A DNA stretch of 49,100 nucleotides from Bifidobacteriaceae bacterium (GTDB taxonomy: Bacteria; Actinomycetota; Actinomycetes; Actinomycetales; WQXJ01). The DNA is taken from the NCBI GenBank assembly GCA_031270825.1, contig JAISXH010000015.1, positions 1-49,100 of the forward strand. The letters are read 5' to 3'. The notes below the pieces were generated by a model. That model made no database searches. It had not been told where the DNA came from and saw nothing but the letters and a program-made list of their open reading frames with translations. Positions 1-8,168 of this stretch are shown piece by piece. The translations under genes were made by a program, and so were the position numbers. The stretch's first letter is position 1. Each line of letters starts with the position of its first letter.

Positions 1-12
1 CGCCCGCGTGGG

Positions 13-1416
13 TCAGGCCGCGGCCCCGGGCCGGGCGAGCGTGGCCGCCAGGACGTGTTTGCAGGGGCCGCGGGCGCCGTGGTGGCGGCCGTACCAGGGG
101 CAGGTGCAAGTCGCCTCGGAGAGGTCCGCGCCCAACGCGACCAAGTACACGCCGCCCTGGCCCGCGACCGTGGCGTGAGCAGGGTCGGCCCAGGTCACGG
201 CGCCGCCGGCGGCGAGGGCCCGCGCGCCGTCCAAACGCGGGGCCAAGGCGCCCGGCAGAGCCGCGTCATAGGGGAGCTCCCGGTGGTAATAGGCCTGGTC
301 AGCCAGGTCGTAGCCGATCCTCCCGGCGGCGGCGAGGACGTTCAGCGCGCGCCCGGTCCGCTGGGCGTCACAGGGCCAGCCGGCTGCGGCGGACAGCGCG
401 GCCAAGTCGATCGCCGGCTCATAGGCGAGCAGCGCCGCCACCAGGTCCGCGTCGCCGATGGCGCCCGGGTGGGCCAGGTCTCCCAGCAAGCCGCCCTCGC
501 CGGAGAACCCCCGCGACTTGTCCGGCGACAGCGTGGCGGTCAGCCGCATGCCCGGCAGGCCCAGCTCCCAGGCGGAGGCCCCCGGTTCGGTTTGCCCCGC
601 GCCGTAAACCCGCAGCCCGATGCCGTGCCGCAGCAGCGGTTCCATAAACCGGAGCCGCTCGGGGCCGGCCAGGCACGCGGCCGGGCCCGTGCGCGGCTCG
701 GGGGCGAGCCGGAACCCGCGCGTGGAGGGCACCGCCCAGGAGACCGCCTTGGTGGCCGAGGCGCGGGGCAGGGCGCGAACAAACGCCCTCGCCTCGGCGG
801 GGCTCATCGCGAACAGCGGGCTCATCCGCGCCGCCTGGGCCTGCGCCTCCCCGAAGCCGCGCACCCAGCGTGTCGCCAGCGGCACTTTGCGCTCGACCAG
901 GGCGGCGCCCATGGTGGCCAGCGAGAGCTCCTCGGCGCCCACCTGGAGACGCAGCGGCGCCCCGGCGCCCACCTGGGCCAGCAGAGCCCGGGCGGGCGGG
1001 TTCAAGTCGACGTTGGTGGTGCCGGCGCCGGCGCGCTGCGCGTCGAACGCCTCCGGCAGCAGGTCGAGCCGGGCCGCCACCCCGCAGCAGGCCGAGAACG
1101 ATTCGAACCGCACCCGGCCAGGGGTGACGGTCACCACCGGGTCGGCCGCCGCCAGCATCGCGCCCACCATGCCCGGCGGCTTGTAGAACCTGGTCCGCGC
1201 CACCTGCGCCACCAGCAGCAGGGCTTGGGCGAACACGTCCGCCGGCGAGACGAATCCGGCGAAGAAGAACGGGTGCGCCGCCGGGGCCACCTCGCCGTCC
1301 AGGACCTCCACCCCGCCTGAGGTCGCCAGCGCCAACGCCGCGCCGCCCTCGCCCACGGTGGCGCAGGACTCGCCCAGGTAGCGATACGCCTGCTCCAGGC
1401 CCGGGGCGGCGGTCAT
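13..1416 (-). CDS. SWIM zinc finger family protein
   Basis: A 467-residue protein with a C-terminal SWIM-type zinc finger: CTCPW, a spacer and GPCKH near residues 438-458 give the C-x-C...C-x-H ligand pattern. SWIM domains are known to bind zinc and mediate DNA or protein contacts. The rest is Ala/Gly-rich and I recognise no catalytic motif. The ATG start at 1416 overlaps the stop of the upstream gene as ATGA, so the two are translationally coupled. SWIM proteins occur beside HEAT-like and MoxR/VWA genes in many bacteria (for example yehQ of E. coli), but no MoxR or VWA partner is visible before the window ends. An in-frame extension into the upstream gene is possible but would overlap it by about 350 bases. 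Confidence 0.85.
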   Translation of the reverse strand: MTAAPGLEQAYRYLGESCATVGEGGAALALATSGGVEVLDGEVAPAAHPFFFAGFVSPADVFAQALLLVAQVARTRFYKPPGMVGAMLAAADPVVTVTPGRVRFESFSACCGVAARLDLLPEAFDAQRAGAGTTNVDLNPPARALLAQVGAGAPLRLQVGAEELSLATMGAALVERKVPLATRWVRGFGEAQAQAARMSPLFAMSPAEARAFVRALPRASATKAVSWAVPSTRGFRLAPEPRTGPAACLAGPERLRFMEPLLRHGIGLRVYGAGQTEPGASAWELGLPGMRLTATLSPDKSRGFSGEGGLLGDLAHPGAIGDADLVAALLAYEPAIDLAALSAAAGWPCDAQRTGRALNVLAAAGRIGYDLADQAYYHRELPYDAALPGALAPRLDGARALAAGGAVTWADPAHATVAGQGGVYLVALGADLSEATCTCPWYGRHHGARGPCKHVLAATLARPGAAA

Positions 1417-4235
1417 GGCCGCAACTCCAGCAATTGCCGGGCCGCCTTCGCCGCCCCGCCGGACCCGGCGAAGGCGGACAACCACTCGCGCAGCGTCTGG
1501 TCCGCGACCGGGACGGCGGCCCGGATGGATTCCTCGAGCAGCAGCCGCAGCAGGTCGGCCAGTCTGCGCTGAGTCCGGGCCACCCCGGGCAAAGCCTTGG
1601 TCAGCAGCTCCCGCGTCTGCGCCGCCGTCGCGGGCGAAATGGACGCGGCATCGGCCAAGGAGGCCGCCCAACGGTGCAGGTGCACTCCCGGGGCGGCAAA
1701 CGCGAACTGCTCGGCCAGCAGTTCCATGGAGACCCGTTCCGGCACCGCCTCGGCGAACCACTCGATCGCCTCTTGGCGCACGGCGGCGGTGCTCACGGCC
1801 AAGCCCGCCAACAGGCAGAGCGCGCCAATCTGGCCCAAGCGGCCGGGCGCCCGCCGCAAACCGCGCAGCCCGGGCAGCATGTTGTGATCCACCTCGCCCA
1901 CGTCCAGGTCAAAGTTCACAGACTCCAGAACCAGGGCGGCGAAGGGCTCCGGGTTGTGGGGCCACACCAGGGCGGTCCACGCCGGGCAGGTCAACTGGCG
2001 GCTCCTGCGGATCGGCCCGCCATGGGCCAGCGGCTCCACCGCGAGCGCGGGGAACGCGTCCGCCGCGTTTTCAGCCGCGATCTCGTAGTACGTCCAGTGG
2101 TAAACGCGCCCCTCGACCTCCCAAGTCTGGCGGTACAGGTTGAGCCCCACCCGCTGGACCCGGCCCAGCCCCGGCCCGTCCAACCCGGCCGCGATCATCG
2201 CCTGGTCGTCGCCGAACGGGTCGCGGGCGCGCGCCGCCGCCGCCCACACCCAGCTGACCAGGGTTTTTCCCGTCGGAGAGGCAAACCCTTCGATCGGGTT
2301 CGCGGGCGCCCGGTCCGGGCCGGGGTCGGGGAGAAGGATGGCCGCGGCCCGTCCAGTGTGGCCGTCCGCCTGGGCCAGCGCCCGCCTGGCCCGGCCCAGG
2401 TCCGCGCCGGTCAAGGCGTGGAGCGCGGCCGCCGCGGCCTTCGAGATCTCGGCGCCCGCGAGGTGCTCGGCGAGTTCGACGCCGCCCCCTCCCAGCGCGT
2501 ATCGCAACGCCGCGCCCGCCAGTCCCGGCACTCCGGCGGCCCGTTCCAGCGCCGCCTCGCGCCCGCCCGGGTTCAACCGCAGCAGCGCCGCCGCCAGGTC
2601 GGCGCCCGTGGGCTCCGGGTTCCGCTGCGCCCGGTCCACCAGCACCGCCGGATCGATTCCTCCCCGCGAGTCCGATGCCGTACACCACAGCACCAGCCCC
2701 TCCTCCTGCGCCGCCGCGCCGCCGAGCACCTGGCTCACCACCGCGCCCAGCGGCCACGGCAACTCGGCGAGTCCCCGTCCCCGCCGGTAGTCGGCCCAGT
2801 GCTCCCCCTCCATTAGGCGCGCGTGCAGCTCCCACCCCAACGCCTCGCGCTGGTGGGCCGCCAGGGGAGGCGCCGGAGGATCGCGGTCAAGCCATCCCTT
2901 GGCGCCGTCCAGCCAGGCCGCCACCAGCGCGGCGGCAACCGCCCGCACCGGGTCCTCCGGCATCCCGCGCAGCAGCCCCGGGACGGCCCGCGCCCGCTTC
3001 GCCAGCGAGTTCGCCAACGCCTGGTCCAGGCCGGCCAGCGCCACGCGGGCCAACACCCGCTCGGCGTCCAGCGGGTCCGCCTCGCCCTCCAGCATCTGCG
3101 GCAGCAGGCGCGCCACCTCCGCGTCGTCGGCCGGCCCCAACTGACGGCAGGGGAAACGAGGCGCTCCGGCGGCGTCCGCCTCCGCCGGGGCTGGGGAGCC
3201 GGCCGGCCCTGCCTTCGCCGGGGCGCCTTCGCGGGCTGGCCGCGCTGGCGGTTCTGTCGCGGCCGGCGCGTCCGCCCCCGCCGGCTCGTCCAGCGGCAGG
3301 GCCGCGCGCACCGAGGGGGCCAGCCAGTCCGCGCGTTCAGCCACCAGGTCCAGGCGACCCCAGCTGACCAGGGCTGTCGCCGCCCGCTCCTGCACCGCCA
3401 CGTCGCCGTGACCGAGGGCGTCCGCCGCGGCCGAGGCGACGGCATCGGCCAATTGGGGGTCCCGCACCCGGACGCGCGCCAAGATGCCCAGCGTTTTCAA
3501 CGCCGCGGCCTTCCCCCCGGACACGCAGGCGGGGGCCAAACGGGCGAACACGGCATCGTCCAAAGCGTGCGCCTTGTCCAGCGCGGCCGCCGCTTTCACC
3601 GCCCAACTCGCCGTCTGGGAGATCGGCGACGCCAACAGCGGCAGCACCAGGTCCTGGTCGCGGGCTAACTCCCCGGCGGACGGGCCCAAGGCGTCGTAGA
3701 TCCGGCGGAACGCGCCCGCCCGGTAGCTTGAGAAATCCCGGCCGAGCGCCTCCAAACAGCTGCGCATCACGCGCCCGCGGGGCAGCGTGCCGTCGGCCGC
3801 GAGCGCCAGCAGTGCCTGCGTCCACGTCACCTCGGCGATGGTCAACGACATCTCGCCGCCGCCCTCGACCTCGAAAATGCGCCAGAACACACCCTCGCGC
3901 AGATCCGCGTCCTGCCGCAGCAACGCCTCGATCCAGGCCTGCCTGACTGAGTCCTTGACGCTCCATCCCCCCAGGCTGACCAGCGCTAAGACGTAATCGT
4001 CGTCATGCGGCGGGGCGAAGCGACCCAGCCGCTCGAGCGAGCGACAAACCAGGAACCACGGCCCGAACAGCGTCGGACGCACGCGCAGGCGGTCATCCGG
4101 GTCCGCCCACGTCCAAGCGTCCGCTTGGGCCAGCAGCGCGTCCAGGGCAGCGGGGGCGGCTTCCTCCGGTTCCAGGCGCCCGTAGCCGATGTCGGCCGCC
4201 AGCCGCGCCACGTTCACGCCTTTGCCTCCCGCCAT
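1413..4235 (-). CDS. Large helical-repeat protein, DUF6493-like
   Basis: A 940-residue protein rich in Ala and Leu with repeating amphipathic helices, consistent with HEAT-like repeats. An Ala/Pro-rich linker lies near residues 345-385. The N-terminal half resembles DUF6493 proteins of Actinomycetota, which are found next to SWIM proteins; I assign this from memory and it needs a profile search. No enzymatic motif is visible, so a scaffold role is the most that can be inferred. I chose the ATG at 4235 because a -10-like CATACT ends exactly 7 nt upstream, implying a leaderless mRNA; an ATG at 4313 would overlap the divergent PIN gene. It is coupled to the SWIM gene by an ATGA overlap. Confidence 0.8.
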   Translation of the reverse strand: MAGGKGVNVARLAADIGYGRLEPEEAAPAALDALLAQADAWTWADPDDRLRVRPTLFGPWFLVCRSLERLGRFAPPHDDDYVLALVSLGGWSVKDSVRQAWIEALLRQDADLREGVFWRIFEVEGGGEMSLTIAEVTWTQALLALAADGTLPRGRVMRSCLEALGRDFSSYRAGAFRRIYDALGPSAGELARDQDLVLPLLASPISQTASWAVKAAAALDKAHALDDAVFARLAPACVSGGKAAALKTLGILARVRVRDPQLADAVASAAADALGHGDVAVQERAATALVSWGRLDLVAERADWLAPSVRAALPLDEPAGADAPAATEPPARPAREGAPAKAGPAGSPAPAEADAAGAPRFPCRQLGPADDAEVARLLPQMLEGEADPLDAERVLARVALAGLDQALANSLAKRARAVPGLLRGMPEDPVRAVAAALVAAWLDGAKGWLDRDPPAPPLAAHQREALGWELHARLMEGEHWADYRRGRGLAELPWPLGAVVSQVLGGAAAQEEGLVLWCTASDSRGGIDPAVLVDRAQRNPEPTGADLAAALLRLNPGGREAALERAAGVPGLAGAALRYALGGGGVELAEHLAGAEISKAAAAALHALTGADLGRARRALAQADGHTGRAAAILLPDPGPDRAPANPIEGFASPTGKTLVSWVWAAAARARDPFGDDQAMIAAGLDGPGLGRVQRVGLNLYRQTWEVEGRVYHWTYYEIAAENAADAFPALAVEPLAHGGPIRRSRQLTCPAWTALVWPHNPEPFAALVLESVNFDLDVGEVDHNMLPGLRGLRRAPGRLGQIGALCLLAGLAVSTAAVRQEAIEWFAEAVPERVSMELLAEQFAFAAPGVHLHRWAASLADAASISPATAAQTRELLTKALPGVARTQRRLADLLRLLLEESIRAAVPVADQTLREWLSAFAGSGGAAKAARQLLELRP

Positions 4236-4242
4236 GCCAAAC

Positions 4243-4248
4243 AGTATG
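4243..4248 (-). promoter_or_regulatory. -10 hexamer CATACT, leaderless start
   Basis: CATACT is followed by 7 nt and then the ATG at 4235. There is no Shine-Dalgarno sequence in the gap. This places transcription start at or next to the start codon. Confidence 0.45.
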
Positions 4249-4299
4249 GCGGACGCGTCGCGTGTGCGGCGGACTGCTCGCCGAAGGCTTTGGCCAGCC

Positions 4300-4713
4300 A
4301 TGATCATGGACACCAGCGCGCTGCTGGCCTTCTTCGACGCCTCGGATCGGAATAGCGCGGCGGTGGCGGACGTGGTTGGAGCCGCGCAGGAGCCACTGGT
4401 GGCGCCGCCGTTCGTGGTCGCCGAACTCGACTACCTGGTGCTCACCAGCCGCGGCCGGCGGGCCGAGCAGGCCGTCGCGGACTCGCTGGCCTCGGGCGCG
4501 TGGCGGCTCGCGCCGTTCGGGCTTGACCTGATGGCGCAGGCCGCCCGTTGCCTGCGGCAATACGGCGACCACCAGATCGGGCTGACGGACGCCTCGATCA
4601 TGGTTCTGGCCCAGGCGACGGGCCCCAAGCGCGTCGCGACATTCGACCGCCGGCACTTCGCGTTCTTGCGGTTCGAGGACGGCTCCGCCCCGGAACTGCT
4701 GCCTGCGGCGTGA
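4300..4713 (+). CDS. PIN-domain protein, solitary VapC-like toxin
   Basis: A 137-residue PIN-domain protein. Acidic positions expected for Mg2+-dependent RNase activity are visible: the N-terminal Asp in MDTSALLAFFD, a Glu in VVAELDYL, an Asp in GLTDASIM and a late Asp in ATFDRRHF. VapC toxins cleave tRNA or rRNA. No antitoxin-sized gene adjoins it on either side, unlike the two complete vapBC pairs in this window, so its partner is lost, unlinked, or the gene acts alone. It is divergent from the DUF6493-like gene, with only 64 bp between start codons. A second in-frame ATG at 4306 is an alternative start. Confidence 0.8.
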   Translation: MIMDTSALLAFFDASDRNSAAVADVVGAAQEPLVAPPFVVAELDYLVLTSRGRRAEQAVADSLASGAWRLAPFGLDLMAQAARCLRQYGDHQIGLTDASIMVLAQATGPKRVATFDRRHFAFLRFEDGSAPELLPAA

Positions 4714-4806
4714 CCCGCCGCACGGGCGACCCGCCGCGCGCCGCGATCCATGAGCCGGCCGCCGCGGCCGAACGGGAGCTTGGCCGCTAGGTCAATCTCC
4801 GTGCGG

Positions 4807-5241
4807 TCACCCCGCCGGCGGCGGCGAGAGCCACTTGACACCGCGAAAACGCGCGAAGTCTGAGTCGAAGGTCACCACGGCGGCATCGAACTCCAGGGCC
4901 AGCGCCGCCAAGTGCGCGTCGTTGGTGAGGTTGCCGCCGGTGCCGACCTCCGTCAACAAATCGCGCAGCCTGGCGAAGTGCGTGGGGCCTGGGCTCACCG
5001 CGCGCGCTCGGGGAGCGGCAAGCCAGGACTCCACTTGCGCCAGAGCCTGCCCCACCGTCAACGGCCGCTCGAAGATCGCGCGGTGGGTCGCCAGCCTCAC
5101 GAACGCCAGCAAGACCGTCCAGTCCAGGCCCACCGTCTCACCGGAGCTCAGTTCGGCGTCCAGCCAGCCCACTGCGGCGGCATGTAGCGGCGAGGCCTCG
5201 TTGACAGCGTTCACCAGCACATTGGCGTCGACCAACCTCAC
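4807..5241 (-). CDS. vapC: VapC-type PIN toxin
   Basis: A 144-residue PIN-domain ribonuclease. The N-terminal MRLVDANVLVNAV carries the first catalytic Asp, LTNDAHLAALA the third acidic group and VTFDSDFARF the C-terminal one. The GTG start at 5241 overlaps the TGA of the preceding antitoxin as GTGA, the usual coupling for toxin-antitoxin pairs. The family cleaves specific tRNAs or rRNA when the antitoxin is degraded. This is the first of three toxin-antitoxin systems in the window (see 7573-8084 and 39325-40019). Confidence 0.9.
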   Translation of the reverse strand: MRLVDANVLVNAVNEASPLHAAAVGWLDAELSSGETVGLDWTVLLAFVRLATHRAIFERPLTVGQALAQVESWLAAPRARAVSPGPTHFARLRDLLTEVGTGGNLTNDAHLAALALEFDAAVVTFDSDFARFRGVKWLSPPPAG

Positions 5242-5486
5242 TTGCCCAGCCTCGCCTTGTCGACCAGGGCGGCGTCCTCCAATTCCCCCGCCAGCCGCAG
5301 GGCGTGGGTGATGTCAACCAAGGGGGCGCCCATGTCCCGCGTCTGAGTCTGGAACCGCTTCGGCTCGGCGCCGATCCCCCTGAGGATGGCCCGGTTGACC
5401 ACGGCCTTGAACGACTCCCCGGTCCTGTCCATTTCTTCCTTGACCAAATCGGCCGCGCGGGGCTCAAGAGTAATAGTGGTCCTCAT
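5238..5486 (-). CDS. vapB: VapB-type ribbon-helix-helix antitoxin
   Basis: An 82-residue antitoxin. The N-terminal MRTTITLEPRAADLVKEEM is a typical ribbon-helix-helix DNA-binding segment, and the acidic/hydrophobic C-terminus would wrap the toxin. I chose the second of two ATGs (5486, not 5495) because the hexamer TAAAAT ends 7 nt before it, giving a leaderless mRNA, and because the family usually begins at this residue. The stop overlaps the vapC GTG start. Autoregulation by the VapBC complex at this promoter is expected from the family and not shown here. Confidence 0.85.
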   Translation of the reverse strand: MRTTITLEPRAADLVKEEMDRTGESFKAVVNRAILRGIGAEPKRFQTQTRDMGAPLVDITHALRLAGELEDAALVDKARLGK

Positions 5487-5493
5487 AGCACGC

Positions 5494-5499
5494 ATTTTA
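5494..5499 (-). promoter_or_regulatory. -10 hexamer TAAAAT of vapBC
   Basis: TAAAAT, a near-consensus -10, ends 7 nt upstream of the ATG at 5486 and overlaps the alternative ATG at 5495. This argues that the downstream ATG is used. Confidence 0.6.
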
Positions 5500-5660
5500 C
5501 CTGCCGTTGCATCAGCGCATCAAGCTATGACGCATCTTGAGGCGACGTGTTGGCGCATCCAGATCCGCGCCCCGTGGATGCCGCGCGACCACTCGGCCGT
5601 TGAAATGACGGCAGGTCTGCCATATGCTGGTGACACGCACTTTGCTCGAAGGGAGTCCCC

Positions 5661-6544
5661 ATGTCCATCGTCCTGCACCGCCTGGGGCGGTTTTGCCACC
5701 GCTCGCGGTGGCGGTCCTCGCGATCACCGCGCTCAAGGGCCTGGTCCCCATGAGCGACTTCGCGCCGCTGCTCGCGGTCATGATTGGCCTGGCCGTCGGG
5801 ATCGACTACGCGCTGTTCATCCTGACCCGCTACCGCGAGGAGCTCCGCGCCGGATTCGCGGGCGCGGACGCGGCCGGGCGCGCGCTCGGGACGGCGGGCG
5901 CCGCAGTCACGTTCGCCGCCTTGACGGTGGTGGTGGCGCTCGCCGCGCTGGCGTTGGGCGGCATCTCCCTGCTCACCGAGATGGGGCTGGCGGCCGCGTG
6001 CCAGTGGGGCTGGTTGGCTCCTGTGGGCGTGAAGGCCGCCGGCGCTGTGATCGCCTTGCTGCCGCTCGTCATTGTGGGCGTCGCCTTTGGTCTCGCCATG
6101 GACTACCAGTTCTTCCTCGCCACGCGTATCCGCGAGGCCTACGTCGCCGACCGCGACGCGAACGGCGCCATCGTGGCCGGCTTGGAGCGCGCCGGCCGCG
6201 TCGCGAACGGCGCCATCGTGGCCGGTTTGGAGCGCGCCGGCCGCGTCGTCGGCGCCGCGGCGGGCATTATGATCGCGGTTTTCGGCGCGTTCGGCGTGCT
6301 GGGGGCCGCCGTCGAGATAGCGCAGATCGGCCTCGCGCTGGCCATCGCGATCGCGGTCGCCGCGTTCGTTGTGCGCATGACCTTGATCCCGGCCGCGCTC
6401 GCCCTCCTGAGAGACCGCGCCTGGCGCCTGCCCCCTTGGCTGGACCGCGTTTTGCCCGATGCCGACGTGGCAGGCCGCCGCCTCGCCGAACGTCTGCGCG
6501 TGGCGGCATCCCCAAACGCGGATGGGGAGACCGCCCGCGGGTAG
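5661..6544 (+). pseudogene. MMPL-family exporter remnant with two internal deletions
   Basis: The original start survives: ATG at 5661 behind a good GGGAG ribosome site, beginning MSIVLHRLGRFCHRSRW as MMPL proteins do. That frame stops at 5753. The rest reads in another frame: the first MMPL membrane block (GLAVGIDYALFILTRYREEL) runs to MGLAAA and then joins directly to the second block (QWGWLAP, GLAMDYQFFLATRIREAY). About 200 residues are missing after residue 17, and the middle of the protein is missing at the second join. Intact MMPL transporters have 700 or more residues; this remnant has about 300. It also carries a 45-bp tandem duplication at 6158-6247. The TetR gene downstream was probably its regulator. 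Confidence 0.85.
6158..6247 (+). repeat. 45-bp tandem duplication in the MMPL remnant
   Basis: Two adjacent 45-bp copies (6158-6202 and 6203-6247) differ at one base. They encode ANGAIVAGLERAGRV twice, in frame. Confidence 0.95.
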
Positions 6545-6556
6545 GACAATGGGCAG

Positions 6557-7156
6557 ATGACGATCCCAGCCGCCGCGGCCCCCGGCCTGCGCGAGCGCAA
6601 GAAGGAGCGCACGCGCCAAACGATCCAGGACCAGGCGGTGCGCCTGTTCTTGAACCAAGGTTATGAACAGACCACGGTGGAGCAGATCGCCGCGGCCGCA
6701 GACGTCTCCGAGCGCACCTTTTTCCGGTACTTCCCGGCCAAAGCGGACATCCTGGCCCTCGACGTCATCGAACCGGTTGTCATGGAGGCCTTTGTGGGCC
6801 AGGACCGCGGTCTCGCGGCGACCGCCGCGCTCCGGTCCGCGATCCGCGAGGTCTACGCCGCGCTGCCGCCGGACCGCTTGGAGCGTGAGCGGGAACGGCA
6901 ACGCCTCGTCGCCCAGGTCGCCGGCCTCCACGCGATCACCCCGGGCAAACTGGAATCCGTGCTGGACCTGCTGGCCGGGGCTCTGGCCGCACGGATGGGC
7001 CGCCCGTCCTCGGACCCCGCGGTGGCCACCTGGGCCGGAGCGGTCGCGGGCGTTGTCGGCGCCTGCTACCGGGACTGGGCGCGGGAAGGCGCGGGGCGGG
7101 ACTTCATCGACATGGCGGACGGGCGCCTGAGCGTGCTGGAGGGGGGCCTGCCGTGA
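6557..7156 (+). CDS. TetR-family transcriptional regulator
   Basis: A 199-residue TetR regulator. The N-terminal helix-turn-helix spans about residues 16-60 (RQTIQDQAVRLFLNQGYEQT, then VEQIAAAADVSERTFFRYF). The C-terminal ligand domain is too variable to assign. It starts 12 bp after the MMPL remnant in the same direction, so it most likely repressed that exporter and has outlived its target. GACAAT ends 6 nt before the ATG, compatible with a leaderless message of its own, which would explain its survival apart from the broken gene. Confidence 0.9.
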   Translation: MTIPAAAAPGLRERKKERTRQTIQDQAVRLFLNQGYEQTTVEQIAAAADVSERTFFRYFPAKADILALDVIEPVVMEAFVGQDRGLAATAALRSAIREVYAALPPDRLERERERQRLVAQVAGLHAITPGKLESVLDLLAGALAARMGRPSSDPAVATWAGAVAGVVGACYRDWAREGAGRDFIDMADGRLSVLEGGLP

Positions 7157-7190
7157 TGTCCCAGGAACCTGCGGCTGAGCGGGGACCCCC

Positions 7191-7246
7191 CCGGGCCTTC
7201 CTCGCCGGGCCTTCCTCGCCGGGCCGTCCTCGCCGGGCTGTTCGTC
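7191..7246. repeat. 14-bp tandem repeat, four units
   Basis: The unit CCGGGCCTTCCTCG occurs twice perfectly (7191-7204, 7205-7218), then once with one change (7219-7232) and once degenerate (7233-7246). The 14-bp period is not a codon multiple, and the repeat lies in non-coding DNA after the TetR gene. Confidence 0.85.
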
Positions 7247-7311
7247 GGCCCCGGGGCAACCGGAACTGACGCGGCGGACACCTGGCGGAGGTGGGACGCC
7301 AGGAAGCGGAG

Positions 7312-7410
7312 TCACACTGTTCGCAGCGCCGCGGCGGGCGTCATGCGCGAGGCTTTGATGGCAGGGACAATGCCTGCCAGCGCGCCGATGAGGATCGCGC
7401 ACCCGACGCC
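7312..7410 (-). pseudogene. 3' remnant of a FtsX/MacB-type ABC permease
   Basis: Read on the minus strand, about 32 codons ending in TGA at 7312 give GVGCAILIGALAGIVPAIKA followed by SRMTPAAALRTV. This is the last membrane segment and C-terminus of a MacB/FtsX-like permease, whose family ends in a P-x-x-A-x-R-x-x-P-x-x-A-L-R pattern. Upstream the similarity stops abruptly near 7410, where a plus-strand fragment begins. Only the end of the gene remains. Confidence 0.7.
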
Positions 7411-7554
7411 TCCGGCTTGCGCAAAGTGCTCGACGACGCCATCGCCACCCGCGACGAACTGACCGCCGAGCTGGAGGCCGTCAAGGCAGAGCTGGCCGAC
7501 GGGGCCGGTGGCGGCAGCGATCCAAGCGCCTCGCCGTCACCGTCCGCCAAGTAA
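7411..7554 (+). pseudogene. 3' remnant of an unidentified coiled-coil protein
   Basis: From about 7417 the plus strand reads LRKVLDDAIATRDELTAELE and on through a short coiled coil to a Gly/Ser/Pro tail and TAA at 7554. There is no plausible start or ribosome site and the segment abuts a permease remnant pointing the other way. I read it as the 3' end of a gene joined here by a rearrangement. Its family is not recognisable. Confidence 0.4.
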
Positions 7555-7572
7555 GCCAGCCGCCAGCGGGCC

Positions 7573-7848
7573 TCAGCGATACACCGCCGAACGATGGCCC
7601 ACATCAACGGCGACAATCAGCAACTCGCCACGGCGAATATCTAACCCAACCCGGAAATCCGCGACCCGGAGCCGCCAAAGCCCTGTCAAAGGGCCTTGCA
7701 ACGCTTTGCAGCGACTGGTTGGGTCATCCAGGCAAGCCAACCGTTCCAGGCGTTTCACGACGAGCGCTTGATCGCCGCGATCCATCCGGCGCAGTGTTTT
7801 CACGGCCCGGGGCAGGTACTCCATCTTCCAGACTGGTTGGCTGGCCAT
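7573..7848 (-). CDS. RelE/ParE-family toxin
   Basis: A 91-residue toxin of the RelE/ParE fold: VWKMEYLPRAVKTLRRMD, then the conserved core LQGPLTGLWRLRVADFRVGL and the C-terminal strand LLIVAVDVGHRSAVY. RelE members cut mRNA in the ribosome and ParE members inhibit gyrase. The Arg-rich core and the V-x-V-x-x-V-G-H-R end favour RelE-like mRNA cleavage, as an inference. The ATG at 7848 lies 2 bp after the antitoxin stop, so the pair forms one transcription unit. Confidence 0.9.
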   Translation of the reverse strand: MASQPVWKMEYLPRAVKTLRRMDRGDQALVVKRLERLACLDDPTSRCKALQGPLTGLWRLRVADFRVGLDIRRGELLIVAVDVGHRSAVYR

Positions 7849-7850
7849 GC

Positions 7851-8084
7851 TCAGTCCAACCCAAGCTCTGCTTTCAACTCAGAATGGCTGGTGGTTCGCA
7901 TCTCGCCCCGCCGCGCGGCCTCAACCTCGGCTCGCAACGTGTAGGCGTACTCCAACTCGGCGATGTGTTGCTCCAACGCCTCCCGCAAGTAGTAGGAGGC
8001 TGGCCGCCCGGTGGTTGACGCCAAAGCATCCAATCGGTCTTTCAAGTCCCCTTGCAAACGTACGCTGACCATCGCTGTTGACAT
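7851..8084 (-). CDS. RelB-like ribbon-helix-helix antitoxin
   Basis: A 77-residue antitoxin partner. The N-terminus (MVSVRLQGDLKDRLDALAST, then GRPASYYLREAL) is a classical ribbon-helix-helix DNA-binding unit, and the charged C-terminal helix would bind the toxin. TAGGTT ends 6 nt before the ATG at 8084, so the transcript should be leaderless. The antitoxin-first order and close spacing to the toxin are standard. Confidence 0.9.
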   Translation of the reverse strand: MSTAMVSVRLQGDLKDRLDALASTTGRPASYYLREALEQHIAELEYAYTLRAEVEAARRGEMRTTSHSELKAELGLD

Positions 8085-8090
8085 GTTTTC

Positions 8091-8096
8091 AACCTA
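8091..8096 (-). promoter_or_regulatory. -10 hexamer TAGGTT of the relBE-like operon
   Basis: TAGGTT is followed by GAAAAC and then the antitoxin ATG at 8084. No Shine-Dalgarno sequence can fit in the gap. Confidence 0.6.
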
Positions 8097-8168
8097 CCAC
8101 GGCAGCACCCCTCGGCCAGCATGGGCCGGGGCTCGCCTTCAAGCCGCCTTCGCTTACACAGCCCGGGC

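Noticed and set aside
55..1320. Long plus-strand ORF opposite the SWIM gene
   Set aside because: It is antisense to a gene with a recognisable zinc motif, has Arg/Gly/Pro-rich composition typical of high-GC shadow frames, and has no ribosome site.
5525..7402. 625-codon minus-strand ORF across the MMPL remnant and TetR gene
   Set aside because: The composition is shadow-like (Arg, Gly, His, Gln rich) and it crosses an intact TetR gene on the other strand.
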